A stretch of DNA of 64,000 nucleotides. It comes from Isoetes taiwanensis. Lineage: Eukaryota > Streptophyta > Lycopodiopsida > Isoetales > Isoetaceae. Both the position numbers and the translations under genes were made by a program. The stretch covers positions 62,001-126,000 of the forward strand of contig JAJEKV010000590.1 in assembly GCA_021234155.1 (NCBI GenBank), written 5' to 3'. The notes below the pieces were generated by a model, which searched no databases, was not told where the DNA came from, and saw only the letters and a list, made by a program, of their open reading frames with translations. Every line of letters starts with the position of its first letter. The first letter of the stretch is position 1. Positions 35,850 through 46,642 of this stretch are shown here, in pieces.

Positions 35850-38800
35850 TCCTATATTATAATGTTATTGTGTAAGTGTTGGACCCAACCCTAATTTGGG
35901 CCTTCCGCATTTGATCAAGCCAATGGAGGAGATGATGCCCGCCATATCCTTAAGATAACTTGGGTTTTTTTTTTTGCTAGGGGTTTTTTGGGCCATCGCA
36001 CCTTTGAGCTGCTAGCTCATTCGTTTCCACCGGATATGCGGGGCATAGGGCGGATGTCAAAATTAATCTGTTTATCCATCACTTAAAGACATGTCCGGGC
36101 GAAGATGATTCAGAGAAAGGGGGGCGGATTGCCATGGGGAAAGAGCTTAGAAAAAAAGACGATTCGAAGAGAAAAAGGAAGATAAGAATAGGCCGGATTG
36201 CTAGCCAGGGGCAAAAAGTTTAAGCCTCAAGAGTCATCTGGGCTGCTCATGGGTGAATGATTTGCTGGAATGGACCCTTAGAAGCCCTAAGCCGTTTCTT
36301 CCGCGAACGAACAAGGCAAGCAAAAAAACCGATGGTTCTCGGATTTTTATCTGAGGGGATGAATGGAAAGGAGATGAACTTGAAGGTCGTATAAATTCAG
36401 AGGAGATCTCTAGAATAGGTTATATTTTGGCATTAGAGTAATAACAAGAAGAAGCTTGAAGTTCCAAAGACCAGATAGTAACCTTTTCAACAGATATGGC
36501 TTACAAGATAAAGATCTTCAAGATATTTCAAGAAAAAAGATTTAGAATTATTTACGCTTGCAAAGTTATGAGCATCGCATGCTCATATTTCTTTGCCCGA
36601 TGAATCGAAAAATGGTGCAAATGGTAAAGGGGTAGATTTCTCGATCCAAGACCGATCTAGAAAATGGGTTGAGAATTTAGGAAATTTGTGCGAGGGAGAT
36701 ACGTGAACAAGATATTAGACAAGAGTAACATGTCTTAATCTCGGATATATTGTTCAGCTTTGAGAATCTCAGATATGTTGTTCAGCTTTGAGTGTGCAGG
36801 AAGCATGGTTCTTCTAGAGGAATTGGACTTTGTGTCAGAGGTAGCATCAGAGCAAAATGATCTTCATGAGGGAAATGTTGGTTCTTCCTTGAGTTTGGCT
36901 CCCACAAACCATGAATTGGAGCGTATATTTCACTATTTTTGATGATTCCAGTGTTCATATAGGCAACATGAATTACATGCAAACTGTTTTCAAAGCAAAT
37001 TTCCTAGAAGATATCACCATGCTCAAGAGCCTACATCCAGCTTCTCCAAAGCTTCTCCAATGGGCTTCTCACTGTTGATTGTTTTGGTAAATCTCTCTCA
37101 TGTTCTTCGCATTCATTTGATTTTATTATATGTATGCCTAATTATTTCCTTCTAATATATATTATGCTTAACTATTGCAGCGTCTTAAGTTGGGATTGCC
37201 ATATTCCCCTGCTTTCTTATCTCCAAAACCTATCGTTAGATTATTCATGGAATAATTTTTGCAACACCCGGCTCTGTATTTTTATACTCCACATCGGTTG
37301 CCTTGGTAAGAAATTTCGTTAATAAAGTTATATAATCTATGATCTACGTTTCACAAGGATCTAATCTTCTAAACTATGATAACAGTTCTAAAATCTATGG
37401 TGCAAACCCAAAATCTAATTTATTATTTCCATCATACCATGTATATAGCACGCGGTTATTTTCTCAGCAAATGCAATAGCTATCTCATAAGCACATAAGT
37501 AGATGACTGTATTCTGAATTATTATTTGGATTCATAGATAAGGAGAGACCGACATGCTTTTCTACTTCGGCTATTGTGATTACTATTGAGGTAAATTGTC
37601 TTTAGGTAAATTGTCTTTGACTCATGTTATAGCATAGTGATAGTGTTGTAATTTTTAGAAATCTACATGATCTACATGAGCAAGGGGCTTGCCATATTGC
37701 TGTAGTTTCTTTTTCTGCCTGCAATTGAATGTCTTTTATGGATGAAAATTATGTTTCAGAGAAAAAATGGAGGTACTGTTTGTAAGCTACAGGCTCTAAC
37801 GAACTCCTTAAATTGGCTTTATTATCTCTGGGATTCAATCTCCCTGGATTTAGAAGTAGCTTACCTAGACATGTATGATTTCCTTCTTCATATCATTCTG
37901 TGCCCTCCATTATAGATTCTCTTATATTGCTTATATTTATGTTACGATTATTTATAAATCCTTAATCTATGTTCATAGGGTTTGAGACAAGTGCACATGG
38001 TTAAACTGGAAAAGGGTTTGCCTTCTGCCTCAGTTTTGTGCCTCAAGCTGCAAGGATACATACCACTAAGTATGTGTTTTGGGACAGCTTTCATTCTACA
38101 CAAAGGACAAATAGTTTTGAAAAGGGGTTTGCCTTCTGCTTCAATTTGTGCAAAGCCCTAAAAGGCTTTAGCTGCAAGGTTACTACTATGTATATGTATT
38201 TTGGGACAGGCTTCATCCTACACATATAATATGATGGCAGATGTTTTATATTGGGCAAATTTTGCAAGATATGAAAATTATTGCCTTGCCCAGTAGATTA
38301 CACAGTTGCCTTGCCTAATGCACAGTTTAATGCCTATAAATACTCACCTCAAGCTCACTATCACATTTTACTACAAAAGATGTTAAATTTGCTCTCTTTA
38401 AACTTATAGTTATAGTTGGAGATTTTAATTATTTGAATCTCATGCAGTTTTCCCATGGATATGAGGATACTCTAACTTATACTTGGAGATGTTAAGTGTT
38501 TGTGAAGCAATGTAATGGATGTCAAATTTGCACTCTAACTTATAGTTGGAGTTTGCACTCTAATTTATAGTTGGAGATTTTAAATACTTGAATCCAATGC
38601 AATATTCCCATGTGTGTCTTTCCATATCGCATTCCTGATTGGTGCATATCCTGAGTGGTGCAATCTTGCAAAACAAAGTCATATAGATGTGAACAACCAC
38701 TAATTAGAGGCGACAACATTCCTAAGGTTCATATAGGTGTATCTGTAGTTGTTGCCCACACATTGCCTAGCAACGTAGGGCATCATTTCTACTAAGCTAT

Positions 38801-39029
38801 ATTGATATTGAATGTAAGATCCAAATATATCAAATAAAATAGGCAATTCGAATAGAGTTGTGCATATTTAATAACCAATAATATAATAGTGCCTCAGTCT
38901 ACATGTGCACAACAATTACAAAAATAAGAATTACAGAGTGAGCAGATTTGGGCACGCCTTTCTCATTGTAGTCAAAAATATTTATAGACTCTCAACTTAC
39001 GCCCAAGCAACGCTGGGCACCATTACTAG
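35850..39029 (+). mobile_element. Helitron B, 3.2 kb, first of a head-to-tail trio
   Basis: 5' end TCCTATATTATAATGTTATT at 35850. 3' end GCCCAAGCAACGCTGGGC, ACCATTA, CTAG at 39026-39029. The interior holds short ORFs and exon-like pieces (36760-36942 and around 38000-38230) that I cannot assign. A worn internal 3'-end lookalike (GCCTAGCAACGTAGGGC, then CTAAG) sits at about 38767-38800, suggesting an older end inside the element. Confidence 0.75.
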
Positions 39030-39758
39030 TCCTATATTATAATGTTATTCAGTAAGTGTTGGACCCAGCCCTAAATCGAAGGGCGAGGATTTGATTGATT
39101 TAATTGAACGATTGGGATTCAGCATAAAAAAAAAACGTCCCTGCTAAGGACGGATGGATGTGGATCAGGGCAGGGCATTAGTGTAGAGTAGAGGGGGATC
39201 GAGAGCGAGCGCAGGCTTGGTTCACAAAGTAGAGTGGTCGGTTCCGTTTAGAGTGAAGTAGAGCAGATGCTATAGAGATGAAGGCGGTGGTTTCAGCCCT
39301 CGAAAGAAGCTAAGATGTCCGGCTAACTCCAAATCCTAATAATGACTTCGCTTGTTATCGATCAGTCGTTAGAGCTTTGGGTTATGGCTATGGCCACCTT
39401 CTCTTATGGCATTAAAATGGGCGTTTTTGTAGTCTTCAAAGGAGCCGCCCTCTTCAAAAGCAAAGCATTTTGCCCTCCCATCGCTTGAAGGCAAAGGGGC
39501 GCCAGCGGACCCCCTTTGGTCCCCTTCTTCTTTGGTCTCGATCCATTTGTTCTCACTATTTAATGCTTTCTTTGCGCTTTAGAAGAAAAGCTTGATCCGA
39601 ATTTCTTTTGTTCTTTGAAGAACGAAGGCAAACTAAGTCTTCCAACCCAATCTTGTGAAGGTTTGTGGAGTTTATTTGGTATTCCTTGCACTCTCGTAAG
39701 CCCTATTTTTTGGGTTCCATTTGGTTTGAGTGCTCAAGGTTTTAGTTTCAAGAAAACC

Positions 39759-40139
39759 ATGGCTACCATGTCGAGTATCGCTTAAACACCACAAGTATGC
39801 TCTACAAGTGGAGATGGAAGATTTGGCGCTATGGAATATAACAGACCTAAATTTGCCGTATTGCCGACTGCTTTTAAGTCTGATAAGTTGATCTGCGGAA
39901 TGTTTCTTAAAAGTGGCTTAGAATTCGAGAAAGCTTCTCTTTTAAGGCATCGGTGGCTATGCAATGATAATCATTTTTCTGTAAAAGTATTTGCTTTGGC
40001 CATGGAGGCCACTAAGGAGGCACCTGAGAAAGGTCAAGGATATTATTCTGGTGACATGTTTCAAAATGGAGCTCTGAAGCCTATTGATATGCCACCACCT
40101 AACAGAGAAGATAATCCATCTCTTATTATAAAATTATAG
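39759..40139 (+). pseudogene. Captured gene 5' end, possible plastid-targeted protein
   Basis: ATG at 39759 opens MATMSSIA, then an in-frame TAA (39783-39785). The frame then stays open as TPQVCSTSGDGRFGAMEYNR and on to residue-rich sequence GYYSGDMFQNGALKPIDMPP. The Met-Ala-Thr, Ser/Thr start followed by a basic segment is typical of a chloroplast transit peptide. The family is not recognised. The last codons run into a Helitron-like 5' end at 40118, so the gene is truncated there. Confidence 0.5.
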
Positions 40140-40334
40140 CGTGTGTCTTCAATGGAGACCTAAATTGGATGGCCCAGATTTAATCTAGCAAATAAACGGC
40201 CATGATCAGTTAAAAAAAAACCCAAAGAAACTCGATCGTGTGTCTTCAATGGAGACCTAAATTGGATGGCCCAGATTTAATCTAGCAAATAAACGGCCAT
40301 GATCAGTTAAAAAAAAACCCAAAGAAACTCGATT
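40140..40334. repeat. 97-bp tandem duplication
   Basis: CGTGTGTCTTCAATGGAGAC... through AAAGAAACTCGAT is present twice, nearly identical. The unit contains the 5' subterminal motif of the third Helitron subtype. Confidence 0.85.
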
Positions 40335-43082
40335 GCGGCCATTCCCTCTGCTCCAAAAGTCGAGCATTCAGCTATGGCATCCAAAGTTGGAAATCCGGTG
40401 ACCTAACAAATCATTTCTTTTATGCTTGAAAGTTATTACTTCGAAAAAATCCCCCATCTTTTGCAGTGTAAAAGGGGACCCATTTCAAGAGCTTCGCAAA
40501 CCCTTGCAGATTTCGACGTGCCCATAGTTATGAATATTTTGTTTTTTTCTCTTGATTTTCCTTGAGTTTTGTTGTGTCCCGGTAAAGATTGACTTAAGTT
40601 CAGATATTTAGGTTCAAATTAAGGCTGAGAACTGGCGATGGCAAAACTGTGAAAATCTTGACGAAAACCCTGTAGATCAGTCTGGTGAATAGAATTCAAA
40701 GATGAGCCGTGATACTTTGAAATTATTTGGCTACTATATCTCAATCTCAGTTAACGTCTTAGCTATGGAGAACTGGCATCTGATGTATAAATTGCAGCAG
40801 CAGCAAAGCCAGAAATGTTCTGAGGTAAAAATCATTTCTGTCTGTATCATTCTGCTGTCATGTAAGGTCGTAAATAAGGTCGGGACAGAGGACTCCTTAG
40901 CAATCTACTTCTCTTATGAACACCTATCTTCAGGTTTCCACTTACCTCAGAGTAAAATTCTCTGTGATCTGATGGTTTTGTGGATGCACAAGGCTGAATG
41001 AATAGGAAGGATTCACAAACTGATGTAATACCCCTGAGCAAATATATGATGAAAAATGGTCTATTCTTAGGCTGAATGCTTGATATAATGGTACCAAAGG
41101 CTTATATGCTTGGTAATATCAGGTTATCTGCCTATTTAGTAGTTAAACCATAATGCCGCATATGCATTATGATGTTCCTGTCAAGACAGTTTCCAATCAG
41201 AAGTTACTGTAGCCAGTATAAAAATATATCCATTTTGAAGAGACAGTTCCGTAAACAACTATTGTAGGAGAAGAGACAGCTCCTTAAAGCCCCAACTATT
41301 AGGCTATCATCAGGCACATAGTGGAAGTCATCAGCGGCACAATGGAAGCATGCGCAGTACTGAATCATGCAGCCAGTTGAATCCAATTGAATCTGGAGCT
41401 TTTTTTATGATATAGCATATATTTTATGGATTCTATGGTGCAGGAAATTGCACAGACAGGACCAGCATGTCAGATTTGAAAGAGTTGATTGGTCTTATAA
41501 GCACATATGGGCTGACTTCGTGAAGGAAATTAGCAGTGATGACATGGAGATACGAGGTACAATATTGATCTTTTTCAAAGTTAATTCTTTCGAGAGTGCA
41601 TCAAGCTTCTAGAAAAACAAAAAAAAGATGGACAAGTGGATTGGAAGAGCTTTTTACCAGAACTACCTGTAAATCTTCTGGCTTCTTTCCCTTTTGAATT
41701 TGGATATAGTTGTTGCTTCTAGAAGCATACTTTATGAGGATTTATTCTAATTCCAATATTCTTTAGGGATTGTTTTGAAAGATTTTGACATTTTGTTCCC
41801 TTGCAGTAACCATTGCATTTTTTCTCAATTGGAAATGATTGGAATGACATGAATGCTATAAGGCAAGATGGCTCCTTCTTTGCTTCTTGAGCTGAAACTA
41901 TGCTGGTCATTTGGCATCTTATTCAAATCCATCATTTGTAATTGCAGCCAAGGCTATTTTGTTCTATTCTTACTCATTTTCTGAGAAGAACTGCAAAATG
42001 CTTTATAACTCTTGAATACATCACTAGCAGTTTTTGCGTGCAAGCTTTCATGCTTTGAATGACAATGTGTTAGCTTCTGTTTGGGTTTACATTTAGATGG
42101 ATTTTCAAAGCAAACTTTGGATTAAACAATTTCATAGAAGAATGTGTCAATCTTCTCCTACCATATGCCTTGGTTGGTTTGCATACACATGTTGCAGATA
42201 GCTTAAAATAACCTGATATTTCTATGAATACACATACTCATGACACTCCATTAAGGAATGGATCTTCTAGGATGCCCAAATGAGCACAATGTATTTCACA
42301 TAAGCTAAAGGCAAGTTTTCTATCATATTTATTGTAATTTTATCCCATGATTATCTCAATATACGTTGCAGATAACATCCTCTAGCCAATGGCAGAAGGT
42401 AATAATGCTACTATGTTTGAAGTTATGGGAGTTGGATTTGGATTGCTTTATTGCATGCTACTAAATTTCCAATGTTATTATGCTCATAAATTTGTAGAAA
42501 TTTTGGTAGAGGGAATTTTAAATGATTGCTAGGGGATGGGATGTGCTTGCAGTTAGATTATTGCAAAGGGTGAACAAAGAAGGCCATCGGATGGGAATAT
42601 GTATTTCTTTTCAATTGAGCAATGCAAGATTAGCCAAATGTATCTTGATGCAAATACCTCATATATAGTTCATTTATAAATTAAGACTCTTAATTCATTG
42701 GTTTTTGTCCCCCCTACATTTTCCATTGGCTGTGTTCTTGATTAAAATGATTATTTATAACTTTGTCCTTTTATAACTACAACATGGAATACTTGCGGAT
42801 AGTGAAAATTGACATGACAATTTTCACATTCCTATGATGACCTAGAGCACAACAATTTTTCAATTCCTATATCTTTAGCCTTTATTATTCTTATAGTTAA
42901 TCAAACCAAAAGGTTTTGAGAGCTCTTAAGAACAACTTAAAATTGGAGTAAGTTAGAGTATGTGACAACCAATCATAATTTCTCTATGGATTTGCCTAAT
43001 TATACGAGATTTATGACAAGGAGTTTGGGTTGAACTATTCATATAGGTTCTGAACTTAAGCCCAGCAACGCTGGGCACTGTA
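40335..43082. other. Captured, mostly non-coding DNA within Helitron C
   Basis: Contains exon-like stretches, for example 40700-40827 (ending in a GTAAAA donor) and about 41441-41560 (reading KLHRQDQHVRFERVDWSYKH, followed by GTAC). They look like pieces of one or two spliced genes that I cannot identify. The remainder is AT-rich intron-like DNA. Confidence 0.4.
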
Positions 43083-43104
43083 CTAGTCTCTATATAACCC
43101 CCTC

Positions 43105-43391
43105 CTTAGACAGGAGCGCATGGGCTGCGGTTGGCTTGCAGTTATACTTGAATGGGAAGGAATCATTATGGAGGATGATTCAGAATTGGAAACTAAAGCT
43201 TGGACTGCACTAGCTGAAGAAAAGGGGAAAAGGATCCCACCAGCTTTTATTCTTAAGAGAGCAGAAGGGATGAAAAATGAACAAGCCATATCAGAAGTTC
43301 TATGTTGGAGTAGGGATTATAGAGAAATGAAGAGACTTTCACGTAGGAAGGAGGAATTATATGAGCAAATGCAAATGGTACTTATAGGGTG
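43105..43391 (+). pseudogene. Captured exon of a HAD-family phosphatase resembling plant PYRP2
   Basis: The frame reads ERMGCGWLAVILEWEGIIME near its start, then LALAEE-like and AFILKRAEGMKNEQAISEVL. This is a pattern I know from the N-terminal part of plant chloroplast HAD phosphatases (5-amino-6-(5-phospho-D-ribitylamino)uracil phosphatase, riboflavin pathway). About 90 residues, so only part of the enzyme. Near 43375 the frame appears to slip by one base: a neighbouring frame continues as GTYRVIPGFRD. It lies at the extreme 5' edge of Helitron D with no upstream exon, consistent with gene capture. Assignment is from memory of the family, not a search. Confidence 0.65.
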
Positions 43392-43931
43392 ATTCCTGGT
43401 TTTCGTGACGTATGTTGTCATTATGTAACAAAACAATGCTTTAAAATGCATTATACAATCATTGTGCCAACTATGGCAGTGCTTATACAAAGAAGGCTTC
43501 ACCCCTTCAAAACAATCTATAGCCATGTGAGAAACAATTGCATTATATATATTCAAAGATGAACAGGTTAAGTTGAAGTACATGCTTCTATGTTTTGCCC
43601 AATTCGTTTTATAATGTAGGGTGAACTATGAAGAGGACGCAAGTGATACTCACAATATGTGATCAAGGCTTTGTTAGATAGAATGGGAATGGGCAGGCGG
43701 GGGCATTCTAGAATGCACCATGTAAGCGTGCACATGGGACTCCCACAACCATTAACCGAGGCTCCATTATGCACGATGTAATTTTATTTCATCAACGCCC
43801 GCAAATTCTTCCGCTTCCTTCTACATTTTCTTATGACAGTATAAAGTGTTTACCTCATTTGTAATCAATGTTTTGATGCTAGGAGCATAATCAAGAGAAA
43901 GTTAGTGCGAGAAATAGTTACAAATTTTGTC

Positions 43932-43945
43932 AAAGTAAGAAATGG
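43932..43945. repeat. LINE target-site duplication, left copy
   Basis: AAAGTAAGAAATGG, repeated at 50576-50589 after the poly(A). Confidence 0.85.
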
Positions 43946-44510
43946 GGGGCTGCGCATTTGAGATGAATTTCTTCCAAAAAACAAAATCATCTCTCATTTT
44001 GATAGAGACAGGCGGCTGGCGGCGGAGCTATGGGCGGAGCTATGGGCGCCTACGTCTTCTTGAGCCTCGTCTTCTCTCCATCCTTCAGCCTTACCCTTGA
44101 TTGCATCTCGGCTATCTCCGCCCATCGACCGGCTGATTCAGGGCCTCCCGCAAGCCCCCGTAGGGGCTTGCCTTTTATCGCTTTTTCCCAAAGATATAGA
44201 TTCCTCTTCCCCCTGAACTCCGGCCAAAGAAGCAGAGAGGAGGGAAGTATTTTACCATTATTTCACACGGCCTTAACTCCTACATTTGTGGGTGGCTGGA
44301 GGGCGATAAGCTTGAGCTCTGGAAAGCTCTGATTGACGACCAGTTCTTTCCTGACCACTTTTTTATAGGAGAAGCCGGCACAACGCCTGAGATCCCTATT
44401 GACTTAGTGCAATCTTGGCTTGGCGAATACATAGGCGATCCTCAGAGTGGTCTCTCGGGAAGGTTGTTGTCAAGATTTATTGATACCTACGCTATGCCCA
44501 AGCTTTTCCT

Positions 44511-44849
44511 ATGTCTTCCTCAGTGGTAGCTAGTTCCGGCAGCAGTGTTTTTAGCTCTGATATTAGTGATAGGTTCTTGGTGTATTTTGCCTTTATCATC
44601 AAATCGAATCGAGTTCTCTGGGGTTGGCTAAGTGGCCCAGCTAGTGTTCTTTGGCTTCCTCTGGTTGAAGACAGGGAGTTCCCTTACCATCTTTTTTCTG
44701 AACTTGGTTCGGCTACCAGGTCTCTGTTTGAATCTATCAGGCCTGCTATTCTAAGGGAGTTCTTGCAGTCTGAAGATCCACCTGTGAAAATCTCTCTTCT
44801 TGTGCACTGCAATCCTTTTGGGTGCAACATTCAGGTGCAACTTTTTTAG
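44511..44849 (+). CDS. LINE upstream open frame (possible N-terminal part of ORF1)
   Basis: 112 codons beginning MSSSVVASSGSSVF. It is in the same frame as ORF1 and ends at a TAG (44847-44849) just two codons before the ORF1 ATG. It may be a separate small ORF or ORF1's original N-terminus cut by a nonsense change. No known domain. Confidence 0.4.
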   Translation: MSSSVVASSGSSVFSSDISDRFLVYFAFIIKSNRVLWGWLSGPASVLWLPLVEDREFPYHLFSELGSATRSLFESIRPAILREFLQSEDPPVKISLLVHCNPFGCNIQVQLF

Positions 44850-44855
44850 GGTGGT

Positions 44856-46547
44856 ATGGATAATCAGGTTGAACAGCGACCCTATGCGGAGGTGGTCACT
44901 AAGCCTTCTAGGGAAGGCTCCCCATCTGGCCCAGGGTCCACTGAAGCTCCAGCAGAAGTAATGAAAGAAGCAATCCTTACTCTCCCCCCGGGCACCATCT
45001 CCTTGAGAATCCCTGCAGTAGCAGATAGGATCAGGAGGATGGAGAAACAAGCAGTGATTGGCAGAGTCGTTAAGGGTATGGTCAATTTAGCTGAAGCAAG
45101 AAGAGTTATCGAGAGAATATGCAGAGCTCCACTGATTCCAAGAATCTATTGGCTAGGCTCCCCGCACTTCATTGTTGAATTGAATTCATCCAAGGAGGTC
45201 GATATGTTGCTTAGAAAAGGGGTGATCTCCACTGAACAGGGTGAGTTCTATCTGCAGAGGTGGCAGTCCAATTTTCTTTGTGATAATCCCCAGTCCATTC
45301 CTTATCCTGTATGGGCCTCCTTGAGAGGACTAAGTCCAGAATATTGGACAGAGCCTGCTCTCAAAGCAATATGCTCTCCAATAGGGGAATTCTTGATGTT
45401 GGAAATGAAGCCTGATGCTACTCCAAAGATTCGGCTCACCGTAGACCTCCTAAAATCAATCCCTGATGGCATATCATTTCTGGGGTACAGGGACACAATG
45501 GTCTGGTTCCCGCTCAAGTTTGAAGGCCTCCCTGCCTTCTGTGATCATTGCCAAGCCAGGCTGCACAAAGAAGGTTGTACTATGGCCCCGCCAGAACAGA
45601 ACGTTCTGGAAACGGTTGCACAACAGCAGGATTGGACGGTGGTTAGAGGCAGAGGGCGTAGTGGCAGGAGAGGCCGAATGGGGACTACTAATCGTACCAA
45701 CAGTCGTGGCAAAGCTGTTATAGATGAGTTCCCCAGCACCTTCGAAGTTGGCGAAGGCTCCAATCAGGCAGTTTACCCATCTCCCCAGGCTTTTTTAGCT
45801 GGTGTCCGCACTCCAACTCTGGAGGTGCCTTCTGCAACCGGTTTCTTCCCCTCATCCTTGGTGATACGTCCTGCATGCATCAACGGTCCAGAGATCCCCC
45901 AACTGCATGCTCAACTGCATGTCAACCTCCATGCAATGACTCCTGGGTTTCCGCATGCTGTCCATGAGGCAATCCAGGCCAATGAAGTTCCGCCAGCTGT
46001 TGGAAAGCTGGATGTAAATGGTCAGCAAATGTTGGATACAAATGGTTAGCAATTGCTGGACCCTCCCCAACAGATGGCACCTACAGCAAACGACGTGTCA
46101 GAGAGAGAAGCTCCCAGCCATGTATCAGAGAGAGAAGCTCCTGCTACACAGATTTTAGGAGAGTGTAACATGTTAGAACAGAACTTCCCAGAGCAGAACG
46201 TCTTAGAACAAAATGTAGACTCAAGCTCTGAAGCCATCAACTCAGATCATCTGAGCGAAATGGACAAAACTACAGCAGGGAATGACTCAAGCCCATGTGC
46301 CGAGACCATGTCTCCTATGGGATCCAAAAATCCAAAGCACGCAAATAAAGGAAAAGGTCCCTTTCTTGAAGAATGCAAGGATGTTGGAGATGTCTCCAGA
46401 TCCCCTCAAGAATCAGATGAAGTGCTTGTTGAGGTTGTATTGGGTTGTGACAAGGCTGCTAGCAAGAAGAAAAAGAAGAAAAGTAAGAAAAAGGGAAGCA
46501 AAGCTAGCCTAGAGCAGGATTCCTCTGCTCAGGAAGCTAGCATTTAA
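44856..46547 (+). pseudogene. LINE ORF1, DUF4283-like nucleic-acid-binding protein with one in-frame TAG
   Basis: The first segment (397 residues, to 46049) has the plant L1 ORF1 pattern: a DUF4283-like domain at about residues 65-225 (PVWASLRGLSPEYWTEPALK is its conserved core) and a zinc-knuckle-like CDHCQARLHKEGC at 229-241. The knuckle spacing is C-X2-C-X4-H-X3-C, one residue shorter than usual. The frame resumes after TAG (46047-46049) and runs to 46547, ending in a Lys-rich tail (SKKKKKKSKKKGSK). The TAG falls in a short internal repeat where the sister copy has CAG (46023-46025). ORF1 proteins of this type bind the LINE RNA. Confidence 0.8.
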
Positions 46548-46642
46548 GACAAAGGTATGTGCAGTGAGTCTGATAGTACAAGAGGCCACACCATCAGGCT
46601 ATATATTAATTGGGCAAGTTGTTCTATTTCCATTTCCTTACA

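Larger units (their letters stand above)
39030..43086 (+). mobile_element. Helitron C, 4.1 kb, second of the trio
   Basis: Begins directly at the base after Helitron B's CTAG with TCCTATATTATAATGTTATT, then GTGTTGGACCCAGCCC. Ends with GCCCAGCAACGCTGGGC and CTAG at 43083-43086. A second 5'-end-like sequence, TCTCTTATTATAAAATTATA preceded by A, lies at 40118, followed by GCGTGTGTCTTC as in the third 5' subtype. The element may therefore be composite (39030-40117 plus a younger 40118-43086). The right half has exon-like, AT-rich DNA without stops only over short spans. Confidence 0.7.
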
